Shown here one piece after another: positions 28,507-37,211 of a stretch of 64,000 nt of DNA; position 1 is the first letter of the stretch, and every line of letters begins with the position of its first letter. Made by a program: the position numbers and the translations under genes. The notes beneath the pieces are model-generated. The model was not told the origin of the DNA and did not search any database. It saw nothing but the letters and a program-made list of their open reading frames with translations. The DNA comes from Bryobacterales bacterium (GTDB lineage Bacteria; Acidobacteriota; Terriglobia; Bryobacterales; Bryobacteraceae), in contig PMSX01000351.1 in assembly GCA_003167495.1 (NCBI GenBank), positions 1 through 64,000 on the forward strand, given 5' to 3'.

Positions 28507-28790
28507 CACGCATACGACGGCGGGCCTGGATCGGTGGCGTGAAGGTCTGCGACGAAGAGACGGACGAAACGAGCGTGAGGCGCGCCGACGCCGAAGCCTG
28601 GGTGCGGGACATGCTGAGGCGTTTCGACGGCGATAAGTATCCGCATCTGTTCGAGCTGGAGTTCCTCGACGAGCCCGACCCAGAGCAGCGCTTCTTTCGC
28701 TTCGGTACCGACGCGGCGCGCATGGTCGCGCCGCTCGCGATTGAGTTCGTCGAGATCCCGCCCGTACCGTTCAAGGAGCCGATTCAATGA
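28503..28790 (+). CDS. Hypothetical early phage protein
   Basis: A 95-residue acidic protein (MTRIRRRAWIGGVKVCDEET, YPHLFELEFLDEPDPEQRFF). I use the ATG 28503, which overlaps the upstream stop. A longer frame from 28206 is only the shadow of the preceding gene. No family recognised. Confidence 0.65.
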   Translation: MTRIRRRAWIGGVKVCDEETDETSVRRADAEAWVRDMLRRFDGDKYPHLFELEFLDEPDPEQRFFRFGTDAARMVAPLAIEFVEIPPVPFKEPIQ

Positions 28791-29074
28791 AAAAACCCGC
28801 CCAGACTGTTGTGACCCTCGACCGTATACAGGCACGCGACCGCGTTCGGACTGGCACCGTTAAAGCGAAGCGGACCAAACTCAAAACGGCCAGGGTAAAA
28901 GTGACCTTCGTCGTCGAGTGGAGTCCGCAAGACGCCGCCGCCCAAGAAAAAGCGCTGGAGGTCGTCGGTCGCCTTTTACGTATCGCGATTCCCAACCCGA
29001 GCAAGAGAGAGGAACTCGCCCGCGAAATCGTCAGGGCTGGGGTAGAGGCCCTGAATCAGGAGCCGATCCAATGA
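28787..29074 (+). CDS. Hypothetical early phage protein
   Basis: A 95-residue protein with a basic N-terminal half (KAKRTKLKTARVKVTFVVEW) and a helical C-terminal half. It overlaps both neighbours as ATGA. Function unknown. Confidence 0.65.
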   Translation: MKKPAQTVVTLDRIQARDRVRTGTVKAKRTKLKTARVKVTFVVEWSPQDAAAQEKALEVVGRLLRIAIPNPSKREELAREIVRAGVEALNQEPIQ

Positions 29075-29293
29075 CGCGCCTCCGCTCCACCTATCACGCC
29101 GACTGCCTCTGAAGCCATCGTCGAAGTGTGGGACGTCGAGGAGGCTATCCTTCTCGGCGTGCTTTACCCGACGCCGATGGGCGCCAAGTTCGTCTCGAAG
29201 TTCATCACGAATCATCCGCTACTCGTTGTGATCAGTCCAGACGACCCGCCCGCCGTGATTGTCAGTTTGGAGCGCTTTCCAGGGCACGGGTAA
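29071..29293 (+). pseudogene. Small early gene with an apparent frameshift
   Basis: An ATG coupled to the previous stop (29071) opens only 13 codons (MTRLRSTYHADCL). From 29111 a shifted frame stays open for 60 codons and looks protein-like (EAIVEVWDVEEAILLGVLYP, FITNHPLLVVISPDDPPAVI). Joining them by one frameshift near 29110 gives a protein of about 73 residues. Either the gene is broken or the second part starts at an internal GTG (29126). Confidence 0.5.
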
Positions 29294-29359
29294 GATCGAG
29301 GATCTGACGGCGCCGGAAGTTCAGTATTTCGCGACACAATTCACAAAGGAGCAGCGATC

Positions 29360-29614
29360 ATGAAACCCGATACAGACGCCGAGAGCAAAATCAAAGTCGG
29401 TGACAAGGTGCGACTCACCAGTGAGGCCAGAGCGCGGGGAGTGCGCCTTACGAAAACCGACACCAACCGCACACCTGCGGCAGGCACGGTCACTGGATTC
29501 GGCAGAGAAGGCCAGCTCTGCTATGTGTGCGCGGACGATTCCACGCAAAGAACCCAATACGCCATCGACTCTCTCGAAAAAGTTGCGGGGACGGCATCTG
29601 ACGAAGATCAGTGA
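29360..29614 (+). CDS. Hypothetical early phage protein
   Basis: An 84-residue protein preceded by AAAGGAG. The sequence KIKVGDKVRLTSEARARGVR...GTVTGFGREGQLCYVCADDS suggests a small SH3-like beta-barrel of the kind found in many phage accessory proteins. Function unknown. Confidence 0.7.
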   Translation: MKPDTDAESKIKVGDKVRLTSEARARGVRLTKTDTNRTPAAGTVTGFGREGQLCYVCADDSTQRTQYAIDSLEKVAGTASDEDQ

Positions 29615-29621
29615 GCTTCGC

Positions 29622-30014
29622 ATGACCCAGATCTCTCTGCTTTGCGGTTGTGGCGGCGCCGTTGATTGCCCGCGCTGCGCGCGGCGTGACCGATTGAACC
29701 GCGAGCAATTCGGCGGCGAACGGGAAGCCGTCCTTCGGCGGGATGAGTATCAGTGCCAGGCCTGCGGCGAGCTGGCCGAGTTCTTAATTCTGGTGCATCA
29801 CCGCAAACCGGGCGCGCAGACGCGCCGCTGGATGGTCACGCTCTGCCGGCGTTGCCATGCGCGGGCCCACTTCCTGCACCGGCCGAGTTTTGCGATCGCG
29901 ATCGAGGCGCCGCTGCTCTACATGCTCTGGCGGGAACTGCACCGCGCGCAACCGGAGCAACTGCTGTTGCTCGCCGCGGAGCCCGTTCCCGAGCAACTGC
30001 GGTTGTTGGAATAA
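29622..30014 (+). CDS. HNH endonuclease
   Basis: A 130-residue protein. Cysteine pairs (CPRC, then CQAC) and LILVHHRKPGAQTRR...MVTLCRRCHARAH form the HNH betabeta-alpha metal fold, with the catalytic His in VHHRKPG and zinc ligands from the CxxC pairs. An HNH nuclease often assists packaging when next to terminase, but this one lies in the early region, so a host-DNA or recombination role is equally possible. The start at 29622 follows the previous stop by 7 nt. Confidence 0.82.
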   Translation: MTQISLLCGCGGAVDCPRCARRDRLNREQFGGEREAVLRRDEYQCQACGELAEFLILVHHRKPGAQTRRWMVTLCRRCHARAHFLHRPSFAIAIEAPLLYMLWRELHRAQPEQLLLLAAEPVPEQLRLLE

Positions 30015-30183
30015 AGCGCGGCGAACCGATCAGGGTGATTGGACAAATCTGTCGGACCGGTACTCCCGGCCATTGCTCGAAGCAACCGAATTGCATACCC
30101 TCAAAAAAAGAGGAATCCCATCAATCTACCGAAAGATCGGTCTGTAAGTTATTGGAAATTTTTTTGAAAATGGGGGTTTTTGA

Positions 30184-30828
30184 ATGATTGTCTTGAAAGA
30201 CGGCGCGTTGCCGGAAGGCTGGCTGCAAAGAGAAGAGGCGCTCGCACGCTTAGGAGTCGCCGATGCCACGCTCGAACGCATGGCTCGGGACGGGCGGGTG
30301 GGATCGGCCCTTGCCTCCCGGCCCGGCAAAAAAGGCACACGGGTCTTTGTTACGGCAGACGTCGACCGCCTGAAGCGGGAAAAGGAAATGCGTGCGGCGC
30401 TGCGGCCACCCAGCGCGATGAAGAAGACGGAGACGGGGAATGAGGAAGGGAACGGGGCAGGGAAGGCGAGCTCAACCAACCTCGATCTCTGGGGGCAGGG
30501 AAAGGGAGCCGCGCTCGTCTCGCTGAAGACGGGCGGCTGGTCCTACGAAAGCCTTCTGGAGCTGATTCGCGGCGTGGTGTCGATCAGCAGCGAGCGCGTT
30601 CCGCTGCAGGAGAAGCTCTGGCTCACCTGGGAGGAAGCGAGCGCCCTTTCAGGCATACCGGTTCCGCACGTCCGTCGACTGTCGGAGGCTGGAAAAATTT
30701 ACGCGGAAAAATTCGGCCGAAGCTGGCGAGTACTGAAGGACTCCCTACAAAAGTACCAAGGATCGCCGGATTTGACTGAGCGGCGCAAGAATTGGAACGA
30801 GACGGGGAAAGCGAGCGCGAAGCAATGA
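30184..30828 (+). CDS. Two-domain helix-turn-helix DNA-binding phage protein
   Basis: A 214-residue protein with two MerR/excisionase-like helix-turn-helix segments. One is at residues 15-60 (LQREEALARLGVADATLERM, VFVTADVDRLKRE) and one at 145-190 (LTWEEASALSGIPVPHVRRL, GRSWRVLKDSLQKY). The linker is Glu/Gly/Lys-rich. A small dyad (ACCGA-AAGA-TCGGT, 30128-30141) and a purine-rich GGGGG tract lie just upstream. It may be an excisionase or late regulator; neither is proved. Confidence 0.7.
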   Translation: MIVLKDGALPEGWLQREEALARLGVADATLERMARDGRVGSALASRPGKKGTRVFVTADVDRLKREKEMRAALRPPSAMKKTETGNEEGNGAGKASSTNLDLWGQGKGAALVSLKTGGWSYESLLELIRGVVSISSERVPLQEKLWLTWEEASALSGIPVPHVRRLSEAGKIYAEKFGRSWRVLKDSLQKYQGSPDLTERRKNWNETGKASAKQ

Positions 30829-31082
30829 GCTGGGTGAGAGGGTGAGGCGACGAAGGGGATCGCGGGGATCGGTCAACGGAGGAGTCAAACGCGCGATCCC
30901 CGCAGGCTTGAAACATCAATCCACAAGGGGTCGACTAAGTGTACCGCGCGGCTGGAGGACCTGCATTACCAGCTCCAGGGCCAAGGAGGCCACGACCGCG
31001 CGACACACCGCTAAACTTGCTGTGCCCTCAGTGTACCGTTTCTTTCCGTCGACAACTCTTCGAACGCGCCACACTGAATAGA

Positions 31083-31277
31083 ATGTGGCTCGACTTTCAG
31101 GACGAACGCGAGCGTCAATTAGTGCTGCTGGCGCTGGCGCGCCTGGCGGTCGAACGCCCCGGCGCCGAAGACGCTTTACTGAAGATCGCGCAACAGTTGC
31201 AAGGCGAAACGATGTTTCGCGAGTATCAGCGTTTGAAGCGCATCGAAGCGTACACCGGACCCCGTAACGACGGATGA
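31083..31277 (+). CDS. Small hypothetical phage protein
   Basis: A 64-residue helical acidic protein (MWLDFQDERERQLVLLALAR, LLKIAQQLQGETMFREYQRL). The frame is open further upstream to 30939, but the protein-like part begins at the ATG 31083. It is the last rightward early gene; the convergent late operon ends 28 nt later, with no visible terminator between them. The 30829-31082 stretch holds no other convincing gene. Confidence 0.5.
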   Translation: MWLDFQDERERQLVLLALARLAVERPGAEDALLKIAQQLQGETMFREYQRLKRIEAYTGPRNDG

Positions 31278-31304
31278 TGATATATCAAGCTGCGGCGACG
31301 GGGG

Positions 31305-31937
31305 TCAGGAAATACGACGAATCGGCTGCGGCGGCGCATCGGGTTCTAAGACGCTCAACTGGCGAGGAAAAAGAACTTTCCAGCCAAGAACTCCCCCGCC
31401 CTTCGGCGGACGAATCGGAATGATCCGCATCGTAATCGCCCCGGCGCCGGGACCGTTGCTCAAGAGCCGGACGTCTTCTTCGAACGTTCCACCCTCGGCG
31501 AGCGCCTGCTTCCAACGCTCGCGAATTTCCTCGCGGTGATGATGACTCGCGGCGCGCGTCGGATAAACGGAAGACCACCAGTTGTTACCGAGGCAGTCGT
31601 CTCGCTCGCGGCCGAGAAGGTGCGCAGCATGCACCGAAACGAAGTCGGCGAGTCCTTCCCGGTTAAGTTCAATGAAGGGAACTTCGAGCGCCTGCTGTAT
31701 GAGCTTGTTTCCCCCGTCGAGTAGGTACACGCGGTCACTCACCGCCGCGATGTCGGCGCGTACGATATCGGAGGCTTGTTTCGCGAGCTTCTCGATCTGG
31801 TCGGGCATCGCCCAGAAGCGGGCGCCCTTGTGCGCCACCCAGCCGTACAACTTGACGATGGCGAAGTAGGCACCGATCCCCTCCGTCATGCGTAGCGGGA
31901 TTTGCGACCAATCGAACGGCGAAAGTGTCGTCATCAT
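31305..31937 (-). CDS. PAS-domain protein encoded at the end of the late operon
   Basis: A 210-residue protein. The N-terminal 80 residues are helical (IVKLYGWVAHKGARFWAMPD, LAKQASDIVRADIAAVSDRV). The C-terminal half reads as a PAS fold: FIELNREGLADFVSVHAAHL, LLGRERDDCLGNNWWSSVYP, EIRERWKQALAEGGTFEEDV and a terminal GVLGWKVLF. PAS domains bind ligands or mediate protein contacts; no kinase or output domain is attached. It starts 6 nt after the GH18 gene. A role in host sensing is speculation. Alternative start 31934. Confidence 0.75.
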   Translation of the reverse strand: MMTTLSPFDWSQIPLRMTEGIGAYFAIVKLYGWVAHKGARFWAMPDQIEKLAKQASDIVRADIAAVSDRVYLLDGGNKLIQQALEVPFIELNREGLADFVSVHAAHLLGRERDDCLGNNWWSSVYPTRAASHHHREEIRERWKQALAEGGTFEEDVRLLSNGPGAGAITMRIIPIRPPKGGGVLGWKVLFPRQLSVLEPDAPPQPIRRIS

Positions 31938-31942
31938 TCGGT

Positions 31943-34699
31943 CTACCAAGCCTGGACCCAGGCGGGTGTCAGGGAAAGATTGAGATTGGCCACCGTGAGC
32001 GTATCGAGCGCGCTCGCCGCATCCAGATCGAGCTCGAAGATCAGCGAGCCGAAGCTCCCCGAGTTGAAATAGACGGTAATCGTTTGCGCGCTCGTCGAGA
32101 GCGAGAGCGCGCCATGAGCGATAGTTGACGCATACCCCGGGGCGTACAAGTTCAGCGTCGCGTAGCCCGCCGCCGCCGAGCTCGTGAGCGTAATCGTCGC
32201 GGTGTAGTACGTGTTCGGGGCGATAGCGACGTTTTGCGAGATCGACGTGACGCCCGTCGTCGCGCAGACGAGAGTCGATGGTCCGCTCGCGGACGCGCCC
32301 GTGCCGGCGACGCTCCAAGGGGCGGCGTTGATCGCGCTCGGCGAGCCGAGCAGATTCTGAGCGCCGGGCAGTTGGATACTGATCCCCAGCCCGCTCACGG
32401 TAACCGTCGCGCCCGCCATGACGGCGGGACAATCGAATTCAAAAATCACGGTCGGATTTGTCGTCGTGTTAAACGGCACACTAAACGAGCTAGGGACGCC
32501 GGCAGCGCACCACTGACCCAGCGAGGCGGGGATCGGCGTCCAGCCGGGCGCGTAGACGCTGAGAGTACACCAGCCGCCAATCGTCGGGATCATGGTGAGA
32601 GTCGCAATGTACTCGACGTTCGGAGAGACGACGATACCGACTTGCTGAAGCGCGCTGACGAGAGTCTGGCCTGACGAAATGGTGATGGTCGTCGCGCTCG
32701 CGGCCGTCGCGCCCGCCGAGACGCTCCAAGCGCCGTTGGTGATATCGGTCGGTGAGGTGAGAAGATTCGCCGGGACGTACGCGGGCGCGGTGACGGTGAC
32801 TTGCGACGAGTTCGCGCTTTCAATTCCAGCGACGACGGCGGTCACGACATAGTAGTAAGTGATCCCTGGCGCAAGCGAGTTATCGGTGTAACTCGCGCTC
32901 GTCGTTGTGGCGATGACGACATAGCAGCTTCCACTGATCATCGTCGACCGCTTGACGAGATAGCTCGCGGCCGAGCCGCTCCACGTCAGAGTGACTTGCT
33001 CGACGTTGACCGTCGTCGTCGGAGTGACGCTCGAAGCGGCGAGCGCGGTGGGAGCTGCAGGGGGAGATCCCGCGCTCGCTACGACGGTGAGCTGCGAAGA
33101 GTTCGCGCCGATCGTTCCATTGTTGATCGCGGCGACGACGTAGTAATAAGTGGATCCACTTGTCACGCTGGCGTCGGTGTAGCTGGGACCTGTGACCGTG
33201 GCGAGAATTGTATAGCCGGATCCGCTCGTCGAAGAGCGCAGAACGTTGTAGCCGGTCGCGGTGGCCACCGGGGACCATTCGAGAGGAACGGCCGTCGTCG
33301 AAACGCCTTGCGCGGTGAGAGTCGAAGGCGCGCTCGGCGTCGCTCCGGCTGCCAGCGCGATCTTAGGACACGCGCATTTCACGGCGTCGAGCAGCGGACT
33401 CACGATAGAGCGACTCGGGTAGTAATCGAGCGTCAGCTCCCAGGCGGCAATTCCGGCGAGTCCCTTGGACAGCATCCATTGAACCTTCGCAGTGACTGAC
33501 GCCGAATCGTCATAGGTCAAATACATGTTGTCGGCGGGCGTCCCGTTCAGCAGCGATAGATAAGGAACTTGGGCAACCGCATCCCACAAATCGTCGGCGG
33601 CGTTATAGAAGGCCGAGACTTGTTGCGTTGTCGCCGGGATGACGACGGAAGACGACGACGACGAGATAGAGGGCGTTCCGTACGCGCAGTAGGTGTTGAC
33701 GAGGTTCGTCGCGCTCGTCATGAATTGACGCGGCGTCAGCGGTCCGCTGGTGGGCGTCCCGACGTTGCCAGAGAAGAGCCTGCCATAGAACGGAATGCCG
33801 AACAAGAGCATCCCTGCGGGCATGCCCGCGAAGACGAAGCTGCGAACGATTCGCAAGCCCGACAGCATCGCGTTTCCATAGTAGCCGTTGAAGTTTCCGT
33901 CGAAGAGCGCGGCGTCATGCCATACGGTGAGGTTGCCCCCGGACATCTCGTCGTAACACATGACGTTCATCGTGTCGGTGTAGTTCGCGACGGCCGCCCA
34001 GCTCTGAATGATGTTCGCGCCAGCCGGGTTTTGAATGCTCACGCACATATCGACGTGAAGGTTCGGATTAGCAGCTTTGATCGCTGGGTACAGCGCGGTC
34101 ATCAAAGCGATGACGCCGGCCGTCGTCATCCCTTGTTCCCAATCGATGTCGACGCCATCGTAGCCGCGCGAGACGACTGTCTCGACGATGTTGGCGACGA
34201 GCGTATTCAGGTTGTTTGTAACAGCGTTGATGAAAGCCGTCCCGGTCGTATCGAAGACGTCGGCGAAGCTCAGAATCACTTTGACGCCGGCAGCGTGCGC
34301 GGCGTTAATCAGAGCGGTCGAGTTCGCAGCCGTCATCGCTAGACCGTTGGCGGCGAAGTTCAGCGCGCCACTGGCGAGCGGTTCAACATGATCATGTGAG
34401 ATATGGGTCAACGCGCTGAAGTCGAGCGCCGACGTGGGAATGGGCGTGAACTGCTGATAGTAGCCCATGACCATTTGCGAGCGCGCAATCTTCGAGTAAC
34501 TTTTGAAGAGAATCCAGTTCCCGCTGATCTTCTTCGCTATCGACTGACCCGGCGTCAACGCCTGTTGCTCGGCTTTGGCGTACGTCGCCCAGGCGAGCGT
34601 CGGCGAAGTTCCCGCGTGCGAGTCATTGCCGTTGACGGGATCGAGATAGTAAGTTGCGACGGGGACCCAGGCGTCCGTCCAACCGTTAAAGGAATTCAT
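31943..34699 (-). CDS. Tail-associated GH18 chitinase-like protein with FN3 and jelly-roll-like repeats
   Basis: A 918-residue protein. Residues 10-60 (YYLDPVNGNDSHAGTSPTLA) resemble the first strand of beta-helix pectate-lyase-like proteins. Residues 75-450 form a glycoside hydrolase 18 barrel with the catalytic signature DGVDIDWE (181-188, Glu188), plus VIPATTQQVSAFYNAADDLW and MLSKGLAGIAAWEL. Two fibronectin type III domains follow, then two related modules each opening NLL.SP (a CBM-like pair). It lies between fibre genes and the PAS gene, so it is probably a virion enzyme acting on a chitin-like or peptidoglycan glycan. The start at 34699 excludes an upstream extension overlapping the next gene. 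Confidence 0.85.
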   Translation of the reverse strand: MNSFNGWTDAWVPVATYYLDPVNGNDSHAGTSPTLAWATYAKAEQQALTPGQSIAKKISGNWILFKSYSKIARSQMVMGYYQQFTPIPTSALDFSALTHISHDHVEPLASGALNFAANGLAMTAANSTALINAAHAAGVKVILSFADVFDTTGTAFINAVTNNLNTLVANIVETVVSRGYDGVDIDWEQGMTTAGVIALMTALYPAIKAANPNLHVDMCVSIQNPAGANIIQSWAAVANYTDTMNVMCYDEMSGGNLTVWHDAALFDGNFNGYYGNAMLSGLRIVRSFVFAGMPAGMLLFGIPFYGRLFSGNVGTPTSGPLTPRQFMTSATNLVNTYCAYGTPSISSSSSSVVIPATTQQVSAFYNAADDLWDAVAQVPYLSLLNGTPADNMYLTYDDSASVTAKVQWMLSKGLAGIAAWELTLDYYPSRSIVSPLLDAVKCACPKIALAAGATPSAPSTLTAQGVSTTAVPLEWSPVATATGYNVLRSSTSGSGYTILATVTGPSYTDASVTSGSTYYYVVAAINNGTIGANSSQLTVVASAGSPPAAPTALAASSVTPTTTVNVEQVTLTWSGSAASYLVKRSTMISGSCYVVIATTTSASYTDNSLAPGITYYYVVTAVVAGIESANSSQVTVTAPAYVPANLLTSPTDITNGAWSVSAGATAASATTITISSGQTLVSALQQVGIVVSPNVEYIATLTMIPTIGGWCTLSVYAPGWTPIPASLGQWCAAGVPSSFSVPFNTTTNPTVIFEFDCPAVMAGATVTVSGLGISIQLPGAQNLLGSPSAINAAPWSVAGTGASASGPSTLVCATTGVTSISQNVAIAPNTYYTATITLTSSAAAGYATLNLYAPGYASTIAHGALSLSTSAQTITVYFNSGSFGSLIFELDLDAASALDTLTVANLNLSLTPAWVQAW

Positions 34700-34703
34700 G
34701 AGA

Positions 34704-35291
34704 TTAGAGTGGGGGAAGGGTCGAGCAGAGAACGAAGATATCGAGAGTCCCGGCAGTGACGACGATAGGATAGGACCCGCTGGGGATGCCGACCTGGGCA
34801 ATGATCGCGGTGGCCGACGTGGAGAGCATGCGCGCGCCGCCCGCCAAATAAAAGTGAGTCGCGGCGGGAGCCTGAGCGATATCGAACGTGTCTCCGGAGA
34901 CGATCATAAGCGAGTCGGGAATGGCGGCGGTGCCGAGCGAGACAGTACAATCAGACGCGCCGACGAACGACGCGGTATGGATGAGCATGACGGCGTGAAA
35001 GATCGTCAACGCGGGCGCGGTGAAGAGCGCGATCTGTTGCGGGTTCACGCTCGAGGAGCGAGCGGCTACGACTACCCCGTTAACGAGCCAATTCGAACCG
35101 CTCGAAGTGAGTTGATACCTCGTCCAGTTCCCGGCGGGCGTCCCGCCGCCGCCCATGCCCGCGACGGTGGTCTGCAGAGTGCCGACCGCAGCGTCGATCA
35201 GATTCATGTCGACGGTAAAAGGGTTGTTCCAGTTCGGATCGCCGTAGGCCGGAATTTCAAGTCCAAGATTGGGTGTGATGGTGTTTGACAT
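34704..35291 (-). CDS. Probable tail-fibre-associated protein
   Basis: A 195-residue protein. The N-terminus (ITPNLGLEIPAYGDPNWNNP, VDMNLIDAAVGTLQ) resembles the virion-attachment segment seen at the start of many phage fibre proteins; the rest is beta-rich (IMIVSGDTFDIAQAPAATHF). The genes on both sides are tail fibre and GH18, separated by 1 and 4 nt. Receptor-binding or connector role is inferred. Confidence 0.65.
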   Translation of the reverse strand: MSNTITPNLGLEIPAYGDPNWNNPFTVDMNLIDAAVGTLQTTVAGMGGGGTPAGNWTRYQLTSSGSNWLVNGVVVAARSSSVNPQQIALFTAPALTIFHAVMLIHTASFVGASDCTVSLGTAAIPDSLMIVSGDTFDIAQAPAATHFYLAGGARMLSTSATAIIAQVGIPSGSYPIVVTAGTLDIFVLCSTLPPL

Positions 35292-35292
35292 T

Positions 35293-36444
35293 TTAGTAGC
35301 CGATGGCGATCCAGTGCACGCCTGTTGCCGCCCACGTCCCGCCGTTCGCTTTGCAATACGCTTTGAAGCTGGTCCCGCCCGAGACCGAGCACGCGACGAC
35401 GTTGGCGTTTACGCCGCCGTCGCAGCCCACCACGCACATGCACGTCGTCGGAAAGCTAATTCCGTACGTAACGGTGTCGCCGCTACTGCTGCCCGCGCAG
35501 GCTGTCTCGCCCCATTGCAAAACCAAGCCACCCGGAAACTTTTGATAGCCGGGAAGCCCGGTGAGCGAATTCAAGAAAGCGGTCGCCAGGTTTGGAAAGT
35601 TCGTTTGCACCCAGGCTGTGTTCGGTAGGTTCGTGCTGTTATCGCTCGACGAGCCGCCTCCGGTTCGAAAGTTCCCAATCGCGCCGGCCGCAAAATCAGC
35701 GTAGCCGTTTCCTACTCCGAAGGCTTGCGTCGTGGGGCTTGCACCCTCTATGACTACGCTGCCTGTCAGATTCGCGTTAGCGAGAGGCGCGAATAGCGTT
35801 TGAATCCAGTTCGTGTTCGCGGCGCGAAGGCTGTTGTCAGTCGAGGAAGGAGTCGGAACGGTGACCGCGTTGGCGATGGGCGCGGCCCCGCCGAGCGAGA
35901 TACCCGCGCCCGTATTGTCGATGCTGACCAAGCCCGACAGCAGATTAAAAAAGAACGGGCGTAAAGTGTTGTACCCCGGCGAGCCCGCTGGCGTTGTCAA
36001 TACAGAGAATGACGTGCCGTCATTGCGTAGCAGCGCGGCGGGGTTGCCGCCGTTCTCGATCCGAATGCTAGCGCCGTTCGCATCCAGCGCCGTCGTCGCC
36101 AGCGTCGTCGTCGTCGGAGCTCCCGTTAAGGCGGGACTTGCTAACGTCGCATAGAGCGCGAGCGCCGCGCTGAGATCGGTCTGGGTGATGATGTTCGCGA
36201 GTACTCCCGCGAGCGTCGTCACGTTCGCATCGCTGACGACGTAGCCCTTCGCGGCGAGCGCGTTCGCTAGGGCGACGATGAACGTTGAAAGCTGATAGAA
36301 GAGCTTGTTCGCGGTGATGCTAGGAAACACCGACGGGTCTACGGCGCCGCCCGAGCGAAGCGTGTCGGCGGTGTACGCCGTATCGCTTTCTTGATTCGCA
36401 GCCGTGGGGTTCCACTGTTGAATGTTGGTGCTGCCTGAGGGCAT
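35293..36444 (-). CDS. Tail fibre protein
   Basis: A 383-residue protein preceded by AGGAG. It has repeated beta segments with ALTGAPTTTTLATTALD and the paired RAANTNWIQTLFA and NLPNTAWVQTNFP motifs typical of trimeric fibre shafts. The C-terminal LPGYQKFPGGLVLQWGETA...VTYGISFPTTCMCVVGC matches the gp53-like fibre tip. Reads into the baseplate genes upstream, interrupted by a GIY-YIG gene on the other strand. Confidence 0.82.
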   Translation of the reverse strand: MPSGSTNIQQWNPTAANQESDTAYTADTLRSGGAVDPSVFPSITANKLFYQLSTFIVALANALAAKGYVVSDANVTTLAGVLANIITQTDLSAALALYATLASPALTGAPTTTTLATTALDANGASIRIENGGNPAALLRNDGTSFSVLTTPAGSPGYNTLRPFFFNLLSGLVSIDNTGAGISLGGAAPIANAVTVPTPSSTDNSLRAANTNWIQTLFAPLANANLTGSVVIEGASPTTQAFGVGNGYADFAAGAIGNFRTGGGSSSDNSTNLPNTAWVQTNFPNLATAFLNSLTGLPGYQKFPGGLVLQWGETACAGSSSGDTVTYGISFPTTCMCVVGCDGGVNANVVACSVSGGTSFKAYCKANGGTWAATGVHWIAIGY

Positions 36445-36551
36445 GTTTTGAGTTCTCCTATTGCCTTACTTTTACTTCTTAGTACCGTGACTCTCAAGGT
36501 ACTTCTAACCCTTGCAAACATTGATGTCCGAGAGTCATCCTATGTTCAGAG

Positions 36552-37211
36552 ATGGAGCTTTACGGGATCGTTTACCGAATGCGCAACGCCTTGACGGGCG
36601 GTATATACATCGGCCAAACAACCCGCACGCTTGGCTTTCGTCTCGCCGAGCACGCCTGCCACAGCAAGCTGGACGGAAAGTGCCGGAAGCTCTACGCGGC
36701 GATCAGAAAGTACGGTATCGGCGTCTTCTCTATTGAAGAGTTGACGCAAGCCGGATCAAGAGATGAGCTGGACCAGTTAGAGGTTCAGCTCATCCAGAGC
36801 TGCGATGCGATGTCTCGGCGGAATTACAACATAATGCCCGGCGGGTCTTATGGAAAGCACTCACAGGAAACCAAGGACCTCTTGTCGCGCATTCATACAG
36901 GCCGAAAGCAGTCTCGTGAAAGGGTCGAAAAACGCCGGGTGTCTCAGATCGGCAAAAAACACTCTGACGAGTGGAAGGCCAACATAAGCGCGGGTTCACG
37001 CGGCAAGTCCCGATCTGAGGCGTTCAAAGAAAAGATGCGCAATCGCCCCTGCTCACTGGAGACTCGTCGTCGAATAGGCGAGAAAAGTAAAGGCCGAAAG
37101 ATTCCGGAGGTCGCTGAGGCGAATCGGCGAAGGACAGGAATCCCTCGGAGCGAAGCCACCAAGCGCAAACAATCCGAAGCTCTCATAGAATACTGGGCGG
37201 CACGCGCTTAG
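36552..37211 (+). CDS. GIY-YIG homing endonuclease with NUMOD-like tail
   Basis: A 219-residue protein. The GIY-YIG domain is at residues 3-90 (YGIVYRMRNALTGGIYIGQT, FRLAEHACHSK, a likely catalytic Glu in LDQLEVQLI), with the first motif as GIV rather than GIY. Repeated NUMOD3-type DNA-binding segments follow (SQETKDLLSRIHTGRKQSRE, KHSDEWKANISAG, LETRRRIGEKSKGRK). It runs opposite to all neighbouring tail genes and overlaps the DUF2612 stop by 4 nt. Free-standing homing endonucleases of this kind spread between related phages. An 8-bp inverted repeat (TGACTCTC and GAGAGTCA) lies between 36486 and 36538. Confidence 0.88.
   Translation: MELYGIVYRMRNALTGGIYIGQTTRTLGFRLAEHACHSKLDGKCRKLYAAIRKYGIGVFSIEELTQAGSRDELDQLEVQLIQSCDAMSRRNYNIMPGGSYGKHSQETKDLLSRIHTGRKQSRERVEKRRVSQIGKKHSDEWKANISAGSRGKSRSEAFKEKMRNRPCSLETRRRIGEKSKGRKIPEVAEANRRRTGIPRSEATKRKQSEALIEYWAARA

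Noticed and set aside
32801-33499. Long plus-strand open frame (232 codons) opposite the GH18 gene
   Set aside because: Low-complexity Arg/Asp-rich shadow of the coding strand; GH18 and FN3 motifs are clear on the other strand.
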